This document shows, one piece after another, positions 1 to 9,681 of a DNA stretch of 42,397 nucleotides (position 1 is the stretch's first letter; the number at the start of each line of letters is the position of its first letter). The position numbers were made by a program, and so were the translations under genes. Under the pieces are notes generated by a model, which was given only the letters and a program-made list of their open reading frames with translations, was not told where the DNA came from and made no database searches. This DNA is from an uncultured Acidimicrobiales bacterium (GTDB taxonomy: Bacteria; Actinomycetota; Acidimicrobiia; Acidimicrobiales; SZUA-35). The DNA lies in the NCBI GenBank assembly GCA_938029215.1, contig CALHFG010000033.1, positions 1 through 42,397 of the forward strand, written 5' to 3'.

Positions 1-123
1 GGCGGTGATGGCGGCGGCGAGCTTCGATGTGAAGGGCGTTGCATCACTCGCAGGCGAAAGCGAGGAAGACATGCCGATGTTGTCTCGGCGCGCGAACGAA
101 CAGATTTTGAGCCCCACACCCAT
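1..123 (-). CDS. possible 5' end of a leftward gene, cut by the window edge
   Basis: An open frame on the minus strand starts at an ATG ending at 123 (or an internal ATG at 71) and runs off the window edge without a stop. Only 24 to 41 residues are visible, rich in Ser and Ala, and no family can be recognised. The overlapping plus-strand frames look like low-complexity noise. If real, this gene is divergent from rpmB. It could equally be non-coding. Confidence 0.25.
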   Translation of the reverse strand, partial: MGVGLKICSFARRDNIGMSSSLSPASDATPFTSKLAAAITA

Positions 124-251
124 TTCGTCACCGTATCGAAACGATCTCCCCCCGCCACCAACCCCCACCCATGGTGGTTGTTTCACCGCTTTTGGTCCCA
201 TTTCCCGCCCGTACCGCGCTTGCCCACCGCCCTCCGTCGCTGTTTTGGGGT

Positions 252-271
252 ACCTGCGTTCTCCCCTTCAG
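252..271 (+). repeat. 20-bp direct repeat, copy A
   Basis: Twenty bases beginning ACCTGCGTTC and ending CCTTCAG are identical to 397-416, 145 bases further on. The 3' half of this copy runs into the hairpin element that starts at 262. Confidence 0.85.
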
Positions 272-311
272 GGGGACTCCGCGGAACCGGAGGGGTTCTT
301 TTGCGCTACGT
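262..311 (+). repeat. dispersed hairpin element, left copy (terminator-like)
   Basis: A 34-base core (262-295) is identical to 42348-42381, and similarity continues to 311 with three mismatches. CCCCTTC can pair with GGAGGGG, with an inner CTCCG/CGGAG stem, and TTCTTTT follows, as in an intrinsic terminator read rightward. No rightward gene precedes it inside the window, so a terminator role here would need a transcript from an unseen or non-coding source. Confidence 0.6.
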
Positions 312-331
312 GGCGAACGCACCGCGGATCG

Positions 332-353
332 CCTGAGCCAACGAGGGCTCAGG
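332..353. other. perfect 8-bp hairpin in the rpmB upstream region
   Basis: CCTGAGCC and GGCTCAGG are perfect inverted repeats around a 6-base loop (AACGAG). No T-run follows. It could be an operator or an RNA stem in an rpmB leader. Confidence 0.45.
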
Positions 354-396
354 GCCTAACGATGCTTTGGGTAAACCGAATGCGTCCACTCACGAA

Positions 397-416
397 ACCT
401 GCGTTCTCCCCTTCAG
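397..416 (+). repeat. 20-bp direct repeat, copy B
   Basis: Exact match to 252-271. Here the repeat is not followed by the GC-rich hairpin, so the duplication covers only the left boundary of that element. It lies about 80 bases upstream of rpmB. Confidence 0.85.
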
Positions 417-494
417 CTATCACTAAGTGGAAAACCCTTGGGCCACTCCTAGGATATTGGGTCTGCGTTTTCGCAAGCTTTCGAGGTATTCACT

Positions 495-731
495 ATGTCT
501 AAGATCTGTCAAGTAACTGGTCGTAAGCCGACCTTCGGTAACAGCATCTCTCACTCGCATCGCGTCACCAAGCGACGCTGGAACCCTAACATTCAGCGCC
601 AGCGCTTCTGGGTTCCCAATGAGAAGCGATGGGTGACCCTGACGGTCAGCACCAAAGGCATCAAGACCATCAACAAAAACGGTATCGAAACCGTCCTGGC
701 CGACATGCGTCGCCGTGGGGAGAAGATCTAA
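495..731 (+). CDS. rpmB: 50S ribosomal protein L28 (zinc-free form)
   Basis: This is ribosomal protein L28 of the large subunit. Its 78 residues match the usual length, and the N-terminus [12 protein letters not shown] with [18 protein letters not shown] and the ending [11 protein letters not shown] are close to the E. coli protein. Only one Cys is present, so the CxxC pairs of the zinc-binding L28 form are absent. A short Shine-Dalgarno (CGAGG) sits 8 bases before the ATG. The stop overlaps the rpmG start by one base (TAATG), so the two are translationally coupled. In other actinobacteria such cysteine-poor L28/L33 pairs are zinc-starvation paralogues; whether this is the only L28 of the organism cannot be told here. 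Confidence 0.97.
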   Translation: MSKICQVTGRKPTFGNSISHSHRVTKRRWNPNIQRQRFWVPNEKRWVTLTVSTKGIKTINKNGIETVLADMRRRGEKI

Positions 732-898
732 TGGCAAAGAGTGGCGAGAAGCGTCCCCTGATCAAGATGCGCTCCACCGAGGGCACCGGGTTCACCTACG
801 TGACCCGCAAGAACAAGACCAATACCCGTGAGCGTCTCGAGCTCCGCAAGTACGACCCCGTACTGCGCAAGCACGTGATCTTCAAAGAAGAGCGCTAA
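731..898 (+). CDS. rpmG: 50S ribosomal protein L33 (zinc-free form)
   Basis: Ribosomal protein L33, 55 residues, of the E. coli type: the central [11 protein letters not shown] and the ending [15 protein letters not shown] are diagnostic. No Cys is present, so it lacks the zinc ribbon of the usual actinobacterial L33. Its ATG shares one base with the rpmB stop codon. A hairpin with a T-run follows 75 bases later, inside the start of the next reading frame. Identity is secure; zinc-dependent regulation is only inferred from the family. Confidence 0.97.
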   Translation: MAKSGEKRPLIKMRSTEGTGFTYVTRKNKTNTRERLELRKYDPVLRKHVIFKEER

Positions 899-943
899 CA
901 AACATTTGGTAACCGTCTCTGCGATCACACGGTCACAGTAAGG

Positions 944-1957
944 ATGGTTGACGTAGTAACAAGTGAACGAAGGGCCCGACGGTACATCCGGCGGGCTTTT
1001 TCGATTCCGCTCGCCCTCGCAGTCGCACCGCTCATGGTGCTGCTCAGTCCAGTGGTGTTCCCGGTGCTGCTGCTCATCGATCTGTTCACCGCGCCACGAC
1101 GCCTCCCGCTCACCCGTCTAGGTGGCCTCGCCATGGTGTTCGCGTTTCACGAGTGGATGGCCATGTTCCTTTACCTTCAACGGGCGGTGCTCCCCCAGGA
1201 GAACCGTTGGAACGCCATGCGGGAAGCCATGGGTATCTGGAGCGGGTCGTTACACAAATGGGCGGGCTACATTGCCGGACTCCAGTTCGACTGGGCCGAA
1301 CCATCGACAATGCCGGACGGTCATCCCCTGGTTATCGCTCGCCATGCATCCAACATCGATGCCATCATCCCGGCGTCACTCTTCGCCGGAATTCTGGATC
1401 GTCCAGCCCACCATGTGCTGAAGAACGAACTTCGTTGGGCTCCGTCGATGGATCTGTTCGGGCCACCGCTAGGCAACTACTTCGTCCAACGCGGCAAGGA
1501 CACCGATGCAGAGCTCCGCCAGCTGGAACGCCTGGCCGACATTGTGCGCCCCGACGGCAGCCTCGTGATCTTTCCAGAAGGCACGTTCTCAACACCGGAA
1601 ACACGAGCCAAGGTTCGAGCGTCGCTCGCTCGCAAAGGCGAACTTGAAGCGGTGGCCCTGTCGGATGAGCTCCAGGCTCTGCTTCCGCCAAAACCCGCTG
1701 GGGTGTTGACGCTGCTAAACGCCAGACCCGACTGCGTGCCGATGGTGCTCGCTCACCGCGGCCTCGACAACGTTGCAAGTTTCAAGGGGCTGCGCGCCTC
1801 GCTGCCACTTCGGGAACCGGTCGTCGTGCGATGGTGGCCCACCGCTCCGCCGCCAGCCGACCGAGACGGTCAGGTTCGTTGGCTCCAGGACGAATGGCGC
1901 CGGGCCGACCGGTGGATCATCTCGGGGAGCAACGAGATCCCAGCCCTCACCGACTGA
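944..1957 (+). CDS. PlsC-type 1-acylglycerol-phosphate acyltransferase family protein
   Basis: Membrane acyltransferase of the PlsC/LPLAT superfamily, which transfers fatty-acyl groups to lysophosphatidate or related lipids. The HX4D catalytic motif is HASNID (H134, D139). FVQRG (180-184) and FPEGTFS (210-216) are the substrate-binding motifs, and a C-terminal PMVLAHRG follows. A basic N-terminus precedes a hydrophobic segment (about 21-48), as expected for membrane anchoring. The ATG at 944 has only a very close AGG as ribosome site. The next in-frame ATG, at 1034, would remove half of the hydrophobic segment but would leave the rpmG terminator outside the gene. At 337 residues it is longer than minimal PlsC. 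It ends 5 bases from the convergent anti-sigma gene. Acyl acceptor unknown. Confidence 0.85.
   Translation: MVDVVTSERRARRYIRRAFSIPLALAVAPLMVLLSPVVFPVLLLIDLFTAPRRLPLTRLGGLAMVFAFHEWMAMFLYLQRAVLPQENRWNAMREAMGIWSGSLHKWAGYIAGLQFDWAEPSTMPDGHPLVIARHASNIDAIIPASLFAGILDRPAHHVLKNELRWAPSMDLFGPPLGNYFVQRGKDTDAELRQLERLADIVRPDGSLVIFPEGTFSTPETRAKVRASLARKGELEAVALSDELQALLPPKPAGVLTLLNARPDCVPMVLAHRGLDNVASFKGLRASLPLREPVVVRWWPTAPPPADRDGQVRWLQDEWRRADRWIISGSNEIPALTD
974..1001 (+). terminator. intrinsic terminator-like hairpin after rpmG
   Basis: GCCCGACGG and CCGGCGGGC form a 9-bp stem with one mismatch around TACAT, followed directly by five T. It looks like the rpmBG terminator, yet it lies inside the first 20 codons of the annotated acyltransferase frame. 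Confidence 0.6.
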
Positions 1958-1962
1958 AGGGC

Positions 1963-4035
1963 CTACGGCTCCCACCAGTCGACCGTCACGCCGGCGACCC
2001 GGCCGTCCACATCGAAGAAGACATCGAAGGTTCGCCACTGCAGGCAGCTGTCGATCGAGTCACCCGCCGGTTGCGCAGACACACGGCGAAGTCCCGCTAG
2101 CGACGCCGGGGCGGGTACCGGTGGCGAAGCACAGTGGTTGTGCGGGCCGCTGATTACTTCTGGATCCGGAACGACGGCGAGAGCGGTAAAGGCCTCCTCC
2201 CCGCTCGCCCGGAAAAACGGAACGTTCTCAATCAGCCAATTGGATCGAATCGACATGTCGTCAGGACCTAGTCGACGGCCCTCGTTTGGCCCGGCTCCAA
2301 GAACAACCTCATCGGCCCAGACGACTTCGGCGCCAAGAGAACCTCCCGCGGCGAAGGTTTGCAGCGCTTGGACCACCGAACGTTCCTCGGCGCTCGGGTC
2401 CGCCTGAAACAGTTCGGCCTCAACGGTTATCCCGGCCCGTTCGAGCAATGGAGCGGTCAGTTCGCCGTCGGTAACCAAGGCATCCTGAGATATCACTCGA
2501 ACCCGACCGGGTTCGATGAGCGCCTCAACCGACGGCGATCGGCGGAATCCGGTGCCGAGCATCTCCTCCACCGCCTGCCGTAGATCGTCGCCTAACTCGG
2601 CTCCGGTCTCGGCCAGCGCAACCTCCCATACGTTGCTGACATCAGGGGGTGCCGCGGCCGCCAGCCGTATTCCGGCGGCCGACTCCGGACCAACGGTCCC
2701 GGCGATCACCACCGAATCGCCCGACTTCACGATGCGCACCTCAAAAACACCGTCGTCCACCGTCACCTCGGTCGAGCCGTCGTCAGCGATCGAGACGACG
2801 GCCGCGTTGCCATCGCCAAAGATCCAGCCGGCCTCCGTACGCTGCGGGACCGATCGCAGTGACTGGGCCAGTTGCTCCCAGACAGCGTCGGACCAGGCCG
2901 ATCCCGCAAAGACGCTCCGCAGCCAACTCTCGTCACAGCGAGCCACGGCTAGGGTCGCCTGGAGGAATCTGGTGCCGGACTCGTCGTTCAACTGACTGGG
3001 CGTTGGCAACACGATGCCGTCCATGGTGCTGCACAGTCCCAGGCTTCCGGTTGTGTATGAGGCAGGCCTCTCCTCGGTGTTCGGGACAACCAGCGCCGCG
3101 AGTCCTGGAATCGCGACGAACGAATCTACTCGCCCCGTGAACAGGTCGATCACCACGTGTTGGGACGGTGGCAACGCCGGCTCCTGCGGACCTCGGTGCG
3201 CCAGTATGAAACGGCCATTGAAGTCGTCGATTGACACGACCGATTCTGCCGGTCCGCCGAAGTCCCAAACAGTTGCTTGGTCGCCGTCCTGAAGTAGCCG
3301 CAGGGCATCGGGCACGATCGCTTCGAAGTCGCCCGGTATGACCTCGACTGAGAAACCGTTTGCGGCCCCTATCGCCTGGCGATCGTCGAAGAACGAGACG
3401 GCTGGCTCACCGGATCCAAGGTCAACCGCTCCTTCGTCGGTAAGTACCTCCAGCTGCCCGGAGACGTTCCGGCGTACTCCTTCAACCGGTTCAGAGAAGA
3501 GCACCTCCGGCTCGGTTGCACCTGGGGAGAAGGCGAGAACACCGTCTTGGGTAGCAACAACCAGTGTTCCATCCAGTCGTCGGTCCATTCCACGAGCGGA
3601 ACCGAACTGCACACCGGACACCCCGAACGTCTCACCGGTGTCGGAAACCAGTGAGTTGGTCTGCAGATCGAACCGCACCCAGCTGGCTCCTTCGAACAGC
3701 GGGCCCGCTGGAGGCGGTTCGGTGATCGTGGTTGAAGGCAACGTGGACGTAGGAGGGATCGTGGTGGTAGCGGTTGAGGTGGGGACGAGATCCACAACGT
3801 CAACCGGCGAATCTGATCGCAAAGACTGGAACGCAACGACGCCGCCGACCGCAACCAGAACCGCGGCAGCGAGCGCCAGCAAACGCCGGGACCGGCCGTG
3901 AAGGTGGGTACCGGGAACAGGGTTTAGTGAGCTTGCCGATTCGATCCGCGTCCAAAGATCTGGCGTTGGAATGGAATGCAACGGTTCGAACGCTCTTGCG
4001 ATGTCTGCGTCGAGATCGACGTCGTCATCGTTCAT
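1963..4035 (-). CDS. large single-pass membrane protein, probable anti-sigma factor or sensor
   Basis: 690 residues. A short acidic cytoplasmic segment (1-45) is followed by one transmembrane helix (about 49-68), a Thr/Pro-rich linker, and a roughly 580-residue extracytoplasmic region. Its first half has repeating segments that suggest a beta-propeller; the end carries two Cys (HNHCASPP and SIDSCLQW). The start is the ATG preceded by AGGAGG, 6 bases away; the open frame continues further upstream but that part overlaps the sigma gene in another frame. The ATG overlaps the sigma-factor stop (ATGA), and such an arrangement is typical of a sigma/anti-sigma pair. No HxxxCxxC zinc anti-sigma motif is present, so the anti-sigma role is inferred from context and topology. 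The large outer domain may sense a ligand or envelope state. Confidence 0.6.
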   Translation of the reverse strand: MNDDDVDLDADIARAFEPLHSIPTPDLWTRIESASSLNPVPGTHLHGRSRRLLALAAAVLVAVGGVVAFQSLRSDSPVDVVDLVPTSTATTTIPPTSTLPSTTITEPPPAGPLFEGASWVRFDLQTNSLVSDTGETFGVSGVQFGSARGMDRRLDGTLVVATQDGVLAFSPGATEPEVLFSEPVEGVRRNVSGQLEVLTDEGAVDLGSGEPAVSFFDDRQAIGAANGFSVEVIPGDFEAIVPDALRLLQDGDQATVWDFGGPAESVVSIDDFNGRFILAHRGPQEPALPPSQHVVIDLFTGRVDSFVAIPGLAALVVPNTEERPASYTTGSLGLCSTMDGIVLPTPSQLNDESGTRFLQATLAVARCDESWLRSVFAGSAWSDAVWEQLAQSLRSVPQRTEAGWIFGDGNAAVVSIADDGSTEVTVDDGVFEVRIVKSGDSVVIAGTVGPESAAGIRLAAAAPPDVSNVWEVALAETGAELGDDLRQAVEEMLGTGFRRSPSVEALIEPGRVRVISQDALVTDGELTAPLLERAGITVEAELFQADPSAEERSVVQALQTFAAGGSLGAEVVWADEVVLGAGPNEGRRLGPDDMSIRSNWLIENVPFFRASGEEAFTALAVVPDPEVISGPHNHCASPPVPAPASLAGLRRVSAQPAGDSIDSCLQWRTFDVFFDVDGRVAGVTVDWWEP

Positions 4036-4490
4036 TTCAATCCTCCTAGCGACGTGCGAAGTTGGTCGTGAGCACGATGCAACTGCACTCGAACCGAACC
4101 TGGGGTCGACTCGATGAGGTCGGCGATCTCGGCGGGGCGGTAGTTCGCTACATAGCGAAGGGCGACGATCAAACGTTGTTGATCCGACAGGTCTTGGAGT
4201 TGAGACAGGAACTCCAGAGTCGACCGGTCGAACACACCTGATTCGGGAACCGAAGCAACAGATACCGCAACATCGGTGCGCTTCTTCAGCAACCCCGCAG
4301 CGATCTGGAAACTGGCTTTCCATACCCATGCATCCACGTCGGCGATCTTGTCCTCGCGCCGAAGCGCCTGGCTGAACGCCTCCGACTCTGCGTCGCTCGC
4401 GATTTCGGCATCTCCCGAATAGGCAAACAGGGAGCGCCACAGTCGGTCGTGGATGCGTCGATACGACGCCTCTGCTCGGCCGGTGGTCAT
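4032..4490 (-). CDS. ECF-like RNA polymerase sigma factor
   Basis: Sigma-70 family protein of about 152 residues. The C-terminal half is a clear region 4 (LSDQQRLIVALRYVANYRPAEIADL, then SVRVQLHRAHDQLR), the helix-turn-helix that reads the -35 element. The N-terminal region 2 is weak but includes a segment like AFSQALRRED followed by WVWKASFQIA. The start chosen is ATG at 4490 (MTTGRAEAS); a GTG at 4499 or an ATG at 4571 are alternatives, and none has a strong Shine-Dalgarno. It is coupled to the downstream membrane protein and divergent from the secreted protein at 4663, which makes that protein a candidate target. Confidence 0.8.
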   Translation of the reverse strand: MTTGRAEASYRRIHDRLWRSLFAYSGDAEIASDAESEAFSQALRREDKIADVDAWVWKASFQIAAGLLKKRTDVAVSVASVPESGVFDRSTLEFLSQLQDLSDQQRLIVALRYVANYRPAEIADLIESTPGSVRVQLHRAHDQLRTSLGGLK

Positions 4491-4603
4491 CGTGCTCACA
4501 ACAGTAGAGGGGTTCTGGGCAGCCAAATCGTTAACAGCGACGTTCCGATTTCTCCAGCTCCCAGGACCCATCGTCGCTGTTCAGGGCTGTTATCGCCGTG
4601 TAA

Positions 4604-4642
4604 CACCCACTTCGTAGATTCGAGCAACACCCAAAGTGGGTG
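4604..4642. promoter_or_regulatory. 9-bp perfect inverted repeat between divergent genes
   Basis: CACCCACTT (4604-4612) and AAGTGGGTG (4634-4642) are perfect inverted repeats with a 21-base spacer. They end 20 bases before the ATG of the secreted protein and just ahead of its ribosome site (AGGAAAGG). ACACCCA also occurs twice as a direct repeat in this stretch. It could be an operator shared by the two divergent genes or an RNA hairpin in the leader. Confidence 0.55.
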
Positions 4643-4662
4643 AACCTAGGAAAGGAACGACG

Positions 4663-7446
<2,784 letters not shown>

Positions 7447-7452
7447 CCTAAG

Positions 7453-7493
7453 CGAGCGCTAACCGATCCGATATCTGGTCCGGTTAGCGCTCG
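7453..7493. terminator. 13-bp hairpin after the secreted-protein gene
   Basis: CGAGCGCTAACCG and CGGTTAGCGCTCG pair perfectly around a 15-base loop, starting 7 bases after the stop codon. There is no T-run, so termination efficiency is uncertain, but position and stem length fit a transcript 3' end. Confidence 0.6.
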
Positions 7494-7569
7494 GCGGCGA
7501 TGGGCGTGGACGTCGAAAGGGTGGGCGACGTAGCCCGCGGGAACCGGGCGGACATCAAATCGCGTTCTG

Positions 7570-7601
7570 TTATCCACACAGCAGAAACGCTGAGTTTCTG
7601 C
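7570..7601. promoter_or_regulatory. DnaA box next to an 8-bp palindrome upstream of the mycothiol-enzyme gene
   Basis: TTATCCACA at 7570-7578 is a perfect DnaA box. Three bases on, GCAGAAAC (7581-7588) and GTTTCTGC (7594-7601) form a perfect inverted repeat with a 5-base centre. The pair lies 46-78 bases before the ATG of the downstream gene, a position suited to an operator or promoter-proximal site. Confidence 0.45.
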
Positions 7602-7647
7602 AGGTGGTGTAGGAGTCATTGGCCCAAAAACCTGCGACAGTAGAGGT

Positions 7648-8391
7648 ATGAGTTTGTCACGTGATCGTTACCTGACCCAGGTAGCAGATGAGTCCGCCCG
7701 ACTACTGGCCACCGATCCGGCCGTTCTCGGACACGCGATCCCCCACATCGAGGGCTGGACCGTCGGCGATGTCATTGGCCACACCGGCTGGGTCGCCCGC
7801 TATGTGACCCTTCTGCAGACCGCGACACCCGACCAACCGCCGTCTCGATCCGCAGTACCGAACCCTCCAGCAGGATCGGAGGTCCTCGGCTGGACCGCCG
7901 ATGCCGTGAGCGGTCTCACCGAAGCACTCGAAAACTCCGACCCCGAGGTCATCCGCCCCTCTTTCGCTGGCCCGGTAGCAGCATCGTGGTGGGTCCGCCG
8001 CATGGCCCACGAACTCAGCATGCATCGCTGGGACATCGACGCCGCCTCCGGAACTGCAGGGTCAATCGACTCGGCAATTTCGGTAGATGGCATCGATGAG
8101 ATCTTCGAAGTCTTCGTGCCCACCCGCATGCGATTCGAAACCCTTGCCGGAACAGGTGAGACCATGCATCTCCATTCCACCGATCAAGACGAAGGCGCCG
8201 GTGAATGGACCGCCACGTTCCTGGCCGATTCGGTCGAATGGGAACACTCCCACACCAAAGGCGATGTGGCCGTGCGGGGCAGTGCCTCGGACCTACTTCT
8301 CATGATGTGGAGCCGGATCCCCGCCAGCCGTCTCGAAGTCTTCGGCGACGCCACCTTGATTGACCGATGGCAAGAGGCGGCGGCGTTCTGA
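7648..8391 (+). CDS. maleylpyruvate isomerase family, mycothiol-dependent enzyme
   Basis: 247 residues of the mycothiol-dependent maleylpyruvate isomerase family (DinB-like four-helix bundle followed by an SCP2-like C-terminal region). The N-terminal GWTVGDVIGHTGWVARY and the later RMAHELSMHRWDID are the family's metal-binding segments. H45, E122 and H126 align in order with the His/Glu/His ligands known for the Corynebacterium enzyme. Members use mycothiol as cofactor in isomerisation or detoxification; the substrate here is unknown. The ATG has AGAGG 4 bases upstream. The stop overlaps the next ORF by one base, so it heads a small operon. It supports a mycothiol-making actinobacterium. Confidence 0.85.
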   Translation: MSLSRDRYLTQVADESARLLATDPAVLGHAIPHIEGWTVGDVIGHTGWVARYVTLLQTATPDQPPSRSAVPNPPAGSEVLGWTADAVSGLTEALENSDPEVIRPSFAGPVAASWWVRRMAHELSMHRWDIDAASGTAGSIDSAISVDGIDEIFEVFVPTRMRFETLAGTGETMHLHSTDQDEGAGEWTATFLADSVEWEHSHTKGDVAVRGSASDLLLMMWSRIPASRLEVFGDATLIDRWQEAAAF

Positions 8392-8537
8392 TGATCACCC
8401 TGGCACGACGGGTCGCAACCGCCCTCTCGATGGCGGGGTTCCTTGCCGCGGTCTTCCGCCTGCGTGGGCAGGGCGGCGTTCCCCCCACCAGCGGCGGATG
8501 GGAACAGATCGATGGCGACGAATACACCAGCGTTTAG
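8391..8537 (+). CDS. 48-residue hypothetical protein
   Basis: A short frame, coupled by TGATG to the gene before it and overlapping the gene after it by 26 bases. It encodes MITLARRVATALSMAGFLAA (one amphipathic or weak membrane helix), then a Gly-rich turn and the ending GGWEQIDGDEYTSV. The tightly packed position and the overall composition suggest a real small protein. I do not recognise its function. Confidence 0.55.
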   Translation: MITLARRVATALSMAGFLAAVFRLRGQGGVPPTSGGWEQIDGDEYTSV

Positions 8538-9516
8538 TGACCGCGGCCCCATAGGTATCGTCGGGCTAGGTCGAGTCGGCTCACACGCCGCTCGCCAGCT
8601 CCGAGCCGATCCACACCCATTGGTTGTCTACGACACCAACAGAAACGTACGTCAAAAAGTACTGGGTGCGCTCCGCACCATTGACCGCATGGGCGAACCC
8701 AACGGCGGCCCTGCCACGACCGTGATCCTTGCTACCCCAGCGGGCAAACACGGTGCGACAGCCCGGCCACTGGTTCAATCAGGCGTTTCCGTGATCTCCA
8801 CCAGCGATGACCCGGCAGATATCCGATCACTGCTCGACCTCAATAACGCGGCGCTGGAAAGCGGCGTCACGGTGGTGGCCGGTGCCGGGCTCTCGCCCGG
8901 TTACTCCTGCCTGCAGGCCAAACATGCCGGAGCGTCCTTTACTCGGGTCGACGAACTTTCGGTTTGGACCACCGGAACCGCCGGCCCCGCGTGCGCTCGC
9001 CGACACCACCGTTCCCTCAAACGGCCGGGGCAAGTACTCATCGATGGACAATGGGTTCCCAAGCGAGGCGGATCCGGGCGTGACCTCGCCTGGTTTCCCG
9101 GCGAGCTGGGTGCTAGAGACTGCTATCGGGGCAACCTGGCCGAGCCGATGCTGCTTCACCGTCTCTTTCCCGATGCCGATCGAATCTCGGCCCGCACGTC
9201 TGCCACTCGTCGAGACCGTCTCACGGGTCCGCTCCCCATGCTGCGTCGACCCCACGAGGACGGCGGTCCGGGCGGAGTGCGAGTAGAAGTCCGAGGAGTC
9301 GGCAGCAGTGGATACAAAACCGAGGTGCGGGGAATCATGGTCTTCCCGTCTGTCGCCGCCGGATCGGTAGCGGCTGTAGCTGCTCTCACGATCCACAATG
9401 GCGGTGTACGTCGCGGCGCCATGGGTTTGGCCGAACTCACCGAGAACCCGGCCGAAATGCTTCACGAGTTGCATCGTCGGGGCGTGGTCGCCGCTCGATT
9501 CGTAGGATCGGCGTAA
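8512..9516 (+). CDS. Rossmann-fold NAD(P)-binding protein, saccharopine dehydrogenase-like
   Basis: 334 residues. The N-terminus has a dinucleotide-binding loop (IGIVGLGRVGSHAA), followed by a short second Rossmann half (TVILATPAGKHGATARPLV, VISTSDDPADIRSL). GAGLSPGYSCLQAK then resembles the substrate-domain entry of saccharopine dehydrogenase-like and related oxidoreductases. The C-terminal domain ends with a hydrophobic, Gly/Ala-rich helix (VAAGSVAAVAALTIHNGG). The start is the ATG at 8512; an earlier in-frame ATG (8443) would overlap the 48-residue ORF fully and adds unlikely sequence. No catalytic residues can be assigned and the substrate is unknown. It is translationally linked to the two upstream ORFs. 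Confidence 0.65.
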   Translation: MATNTPAFSDRGPIGIVGLGRVGSHAARQLRADPHPLVVYDTNRNVRQKVLGALRTIDRMGEPNGGPATTVILATPAGKHGATARPLVQSGVSVISTSDDPADIRSLLDLNNAALESGVTVVAGAGLSPGYSCLQAKHAGASFTRVDELSVWTTGTAGPACARRHHRSLKRPGQVLIDGQWVPKRGGSGRDLAWFPGELGARDCYRGNLAEPMLLHRLFPDADRISARTSATRRDRLTGPLPMLRRPHEDGGPGGVRVEVRGVGSSGYKTEVRGIMVFPSVAAGSVAAVAALTIHNGGVRRGAMGLAELTENPAEMLHELHRRGVVAARFVGSA

Positions 9517-9629
9517 CGCCCTGTTCCCCCTCGTCCGGCCAATTCTGCACTGAGAGTGACCGAAACTACTCAAGTCTCGACGCTCCGTGGTCGATATCAA
9601 CGATGGAGGAAGAAATCTCAGAAAATCGC

Positions 9630-9658
9630 TCAAGTTTTGTTGCTTGCTGTGCCGATAA
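9630..9658 (+). promoter_or_regulatory. candidate sigma-28 (FliA/WhiG)-type promoter
   Basis: GCCGATAA (9651-9658) is a perfect match to the -10 element read by FliA/WhiG sigma factors. TCAAGTTT (9630-9637) matches 7 of 8 positions of their -35 element. The spacer is 13 bases rather than the usual 11. It sits directly upstream of a gene for just such a sigma factor, giving a short leader and suggesting autoregulation. Confidence 0.45.
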
Positions 9659-9681
9659 CCCATGCGGCTATGGAGGACACA

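Larger units (their letters stand above)
124..494. other. gene-free spacer upstream of rpmB
   Basis: About 370 bases with no convincing gene. It holds two copies of a 20-base direct repeat, a hairpin element that recurs at the right end of the window, a perfect 8-bp hairpin at 332-353, and a weak inverted repeat (AGTGG/CCACT, near 424-446) about 50 bases before rpmB. No clear Zur-type operator was seen, although the rpmB-rpmG pair that follows is of the zinc-free type often placed under Zur control in actinobacteria. Confidence 0.5.

Noticed and set aside
5..502. 165-residue plus-strand frame before rpmB
   Set aside because: Low-complexity, Pro-rich, crosses hairpins and repeats and overlaps the rpmB start; no ribosome site.
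4036..4440. N-terminal extension of the anti-sigma frame
   Set aside because: It overlaps the sigma gene in another frame, while an ATG with AGGAGG at the right spacing exists at 4035.
7500..7643. 47-codon plus-strand frame before the mycothiol-enzyme gene
   Set aside because: It runs through the DnaA box and palindrome, lacks a ribosome site, and its sequence shows no structure.
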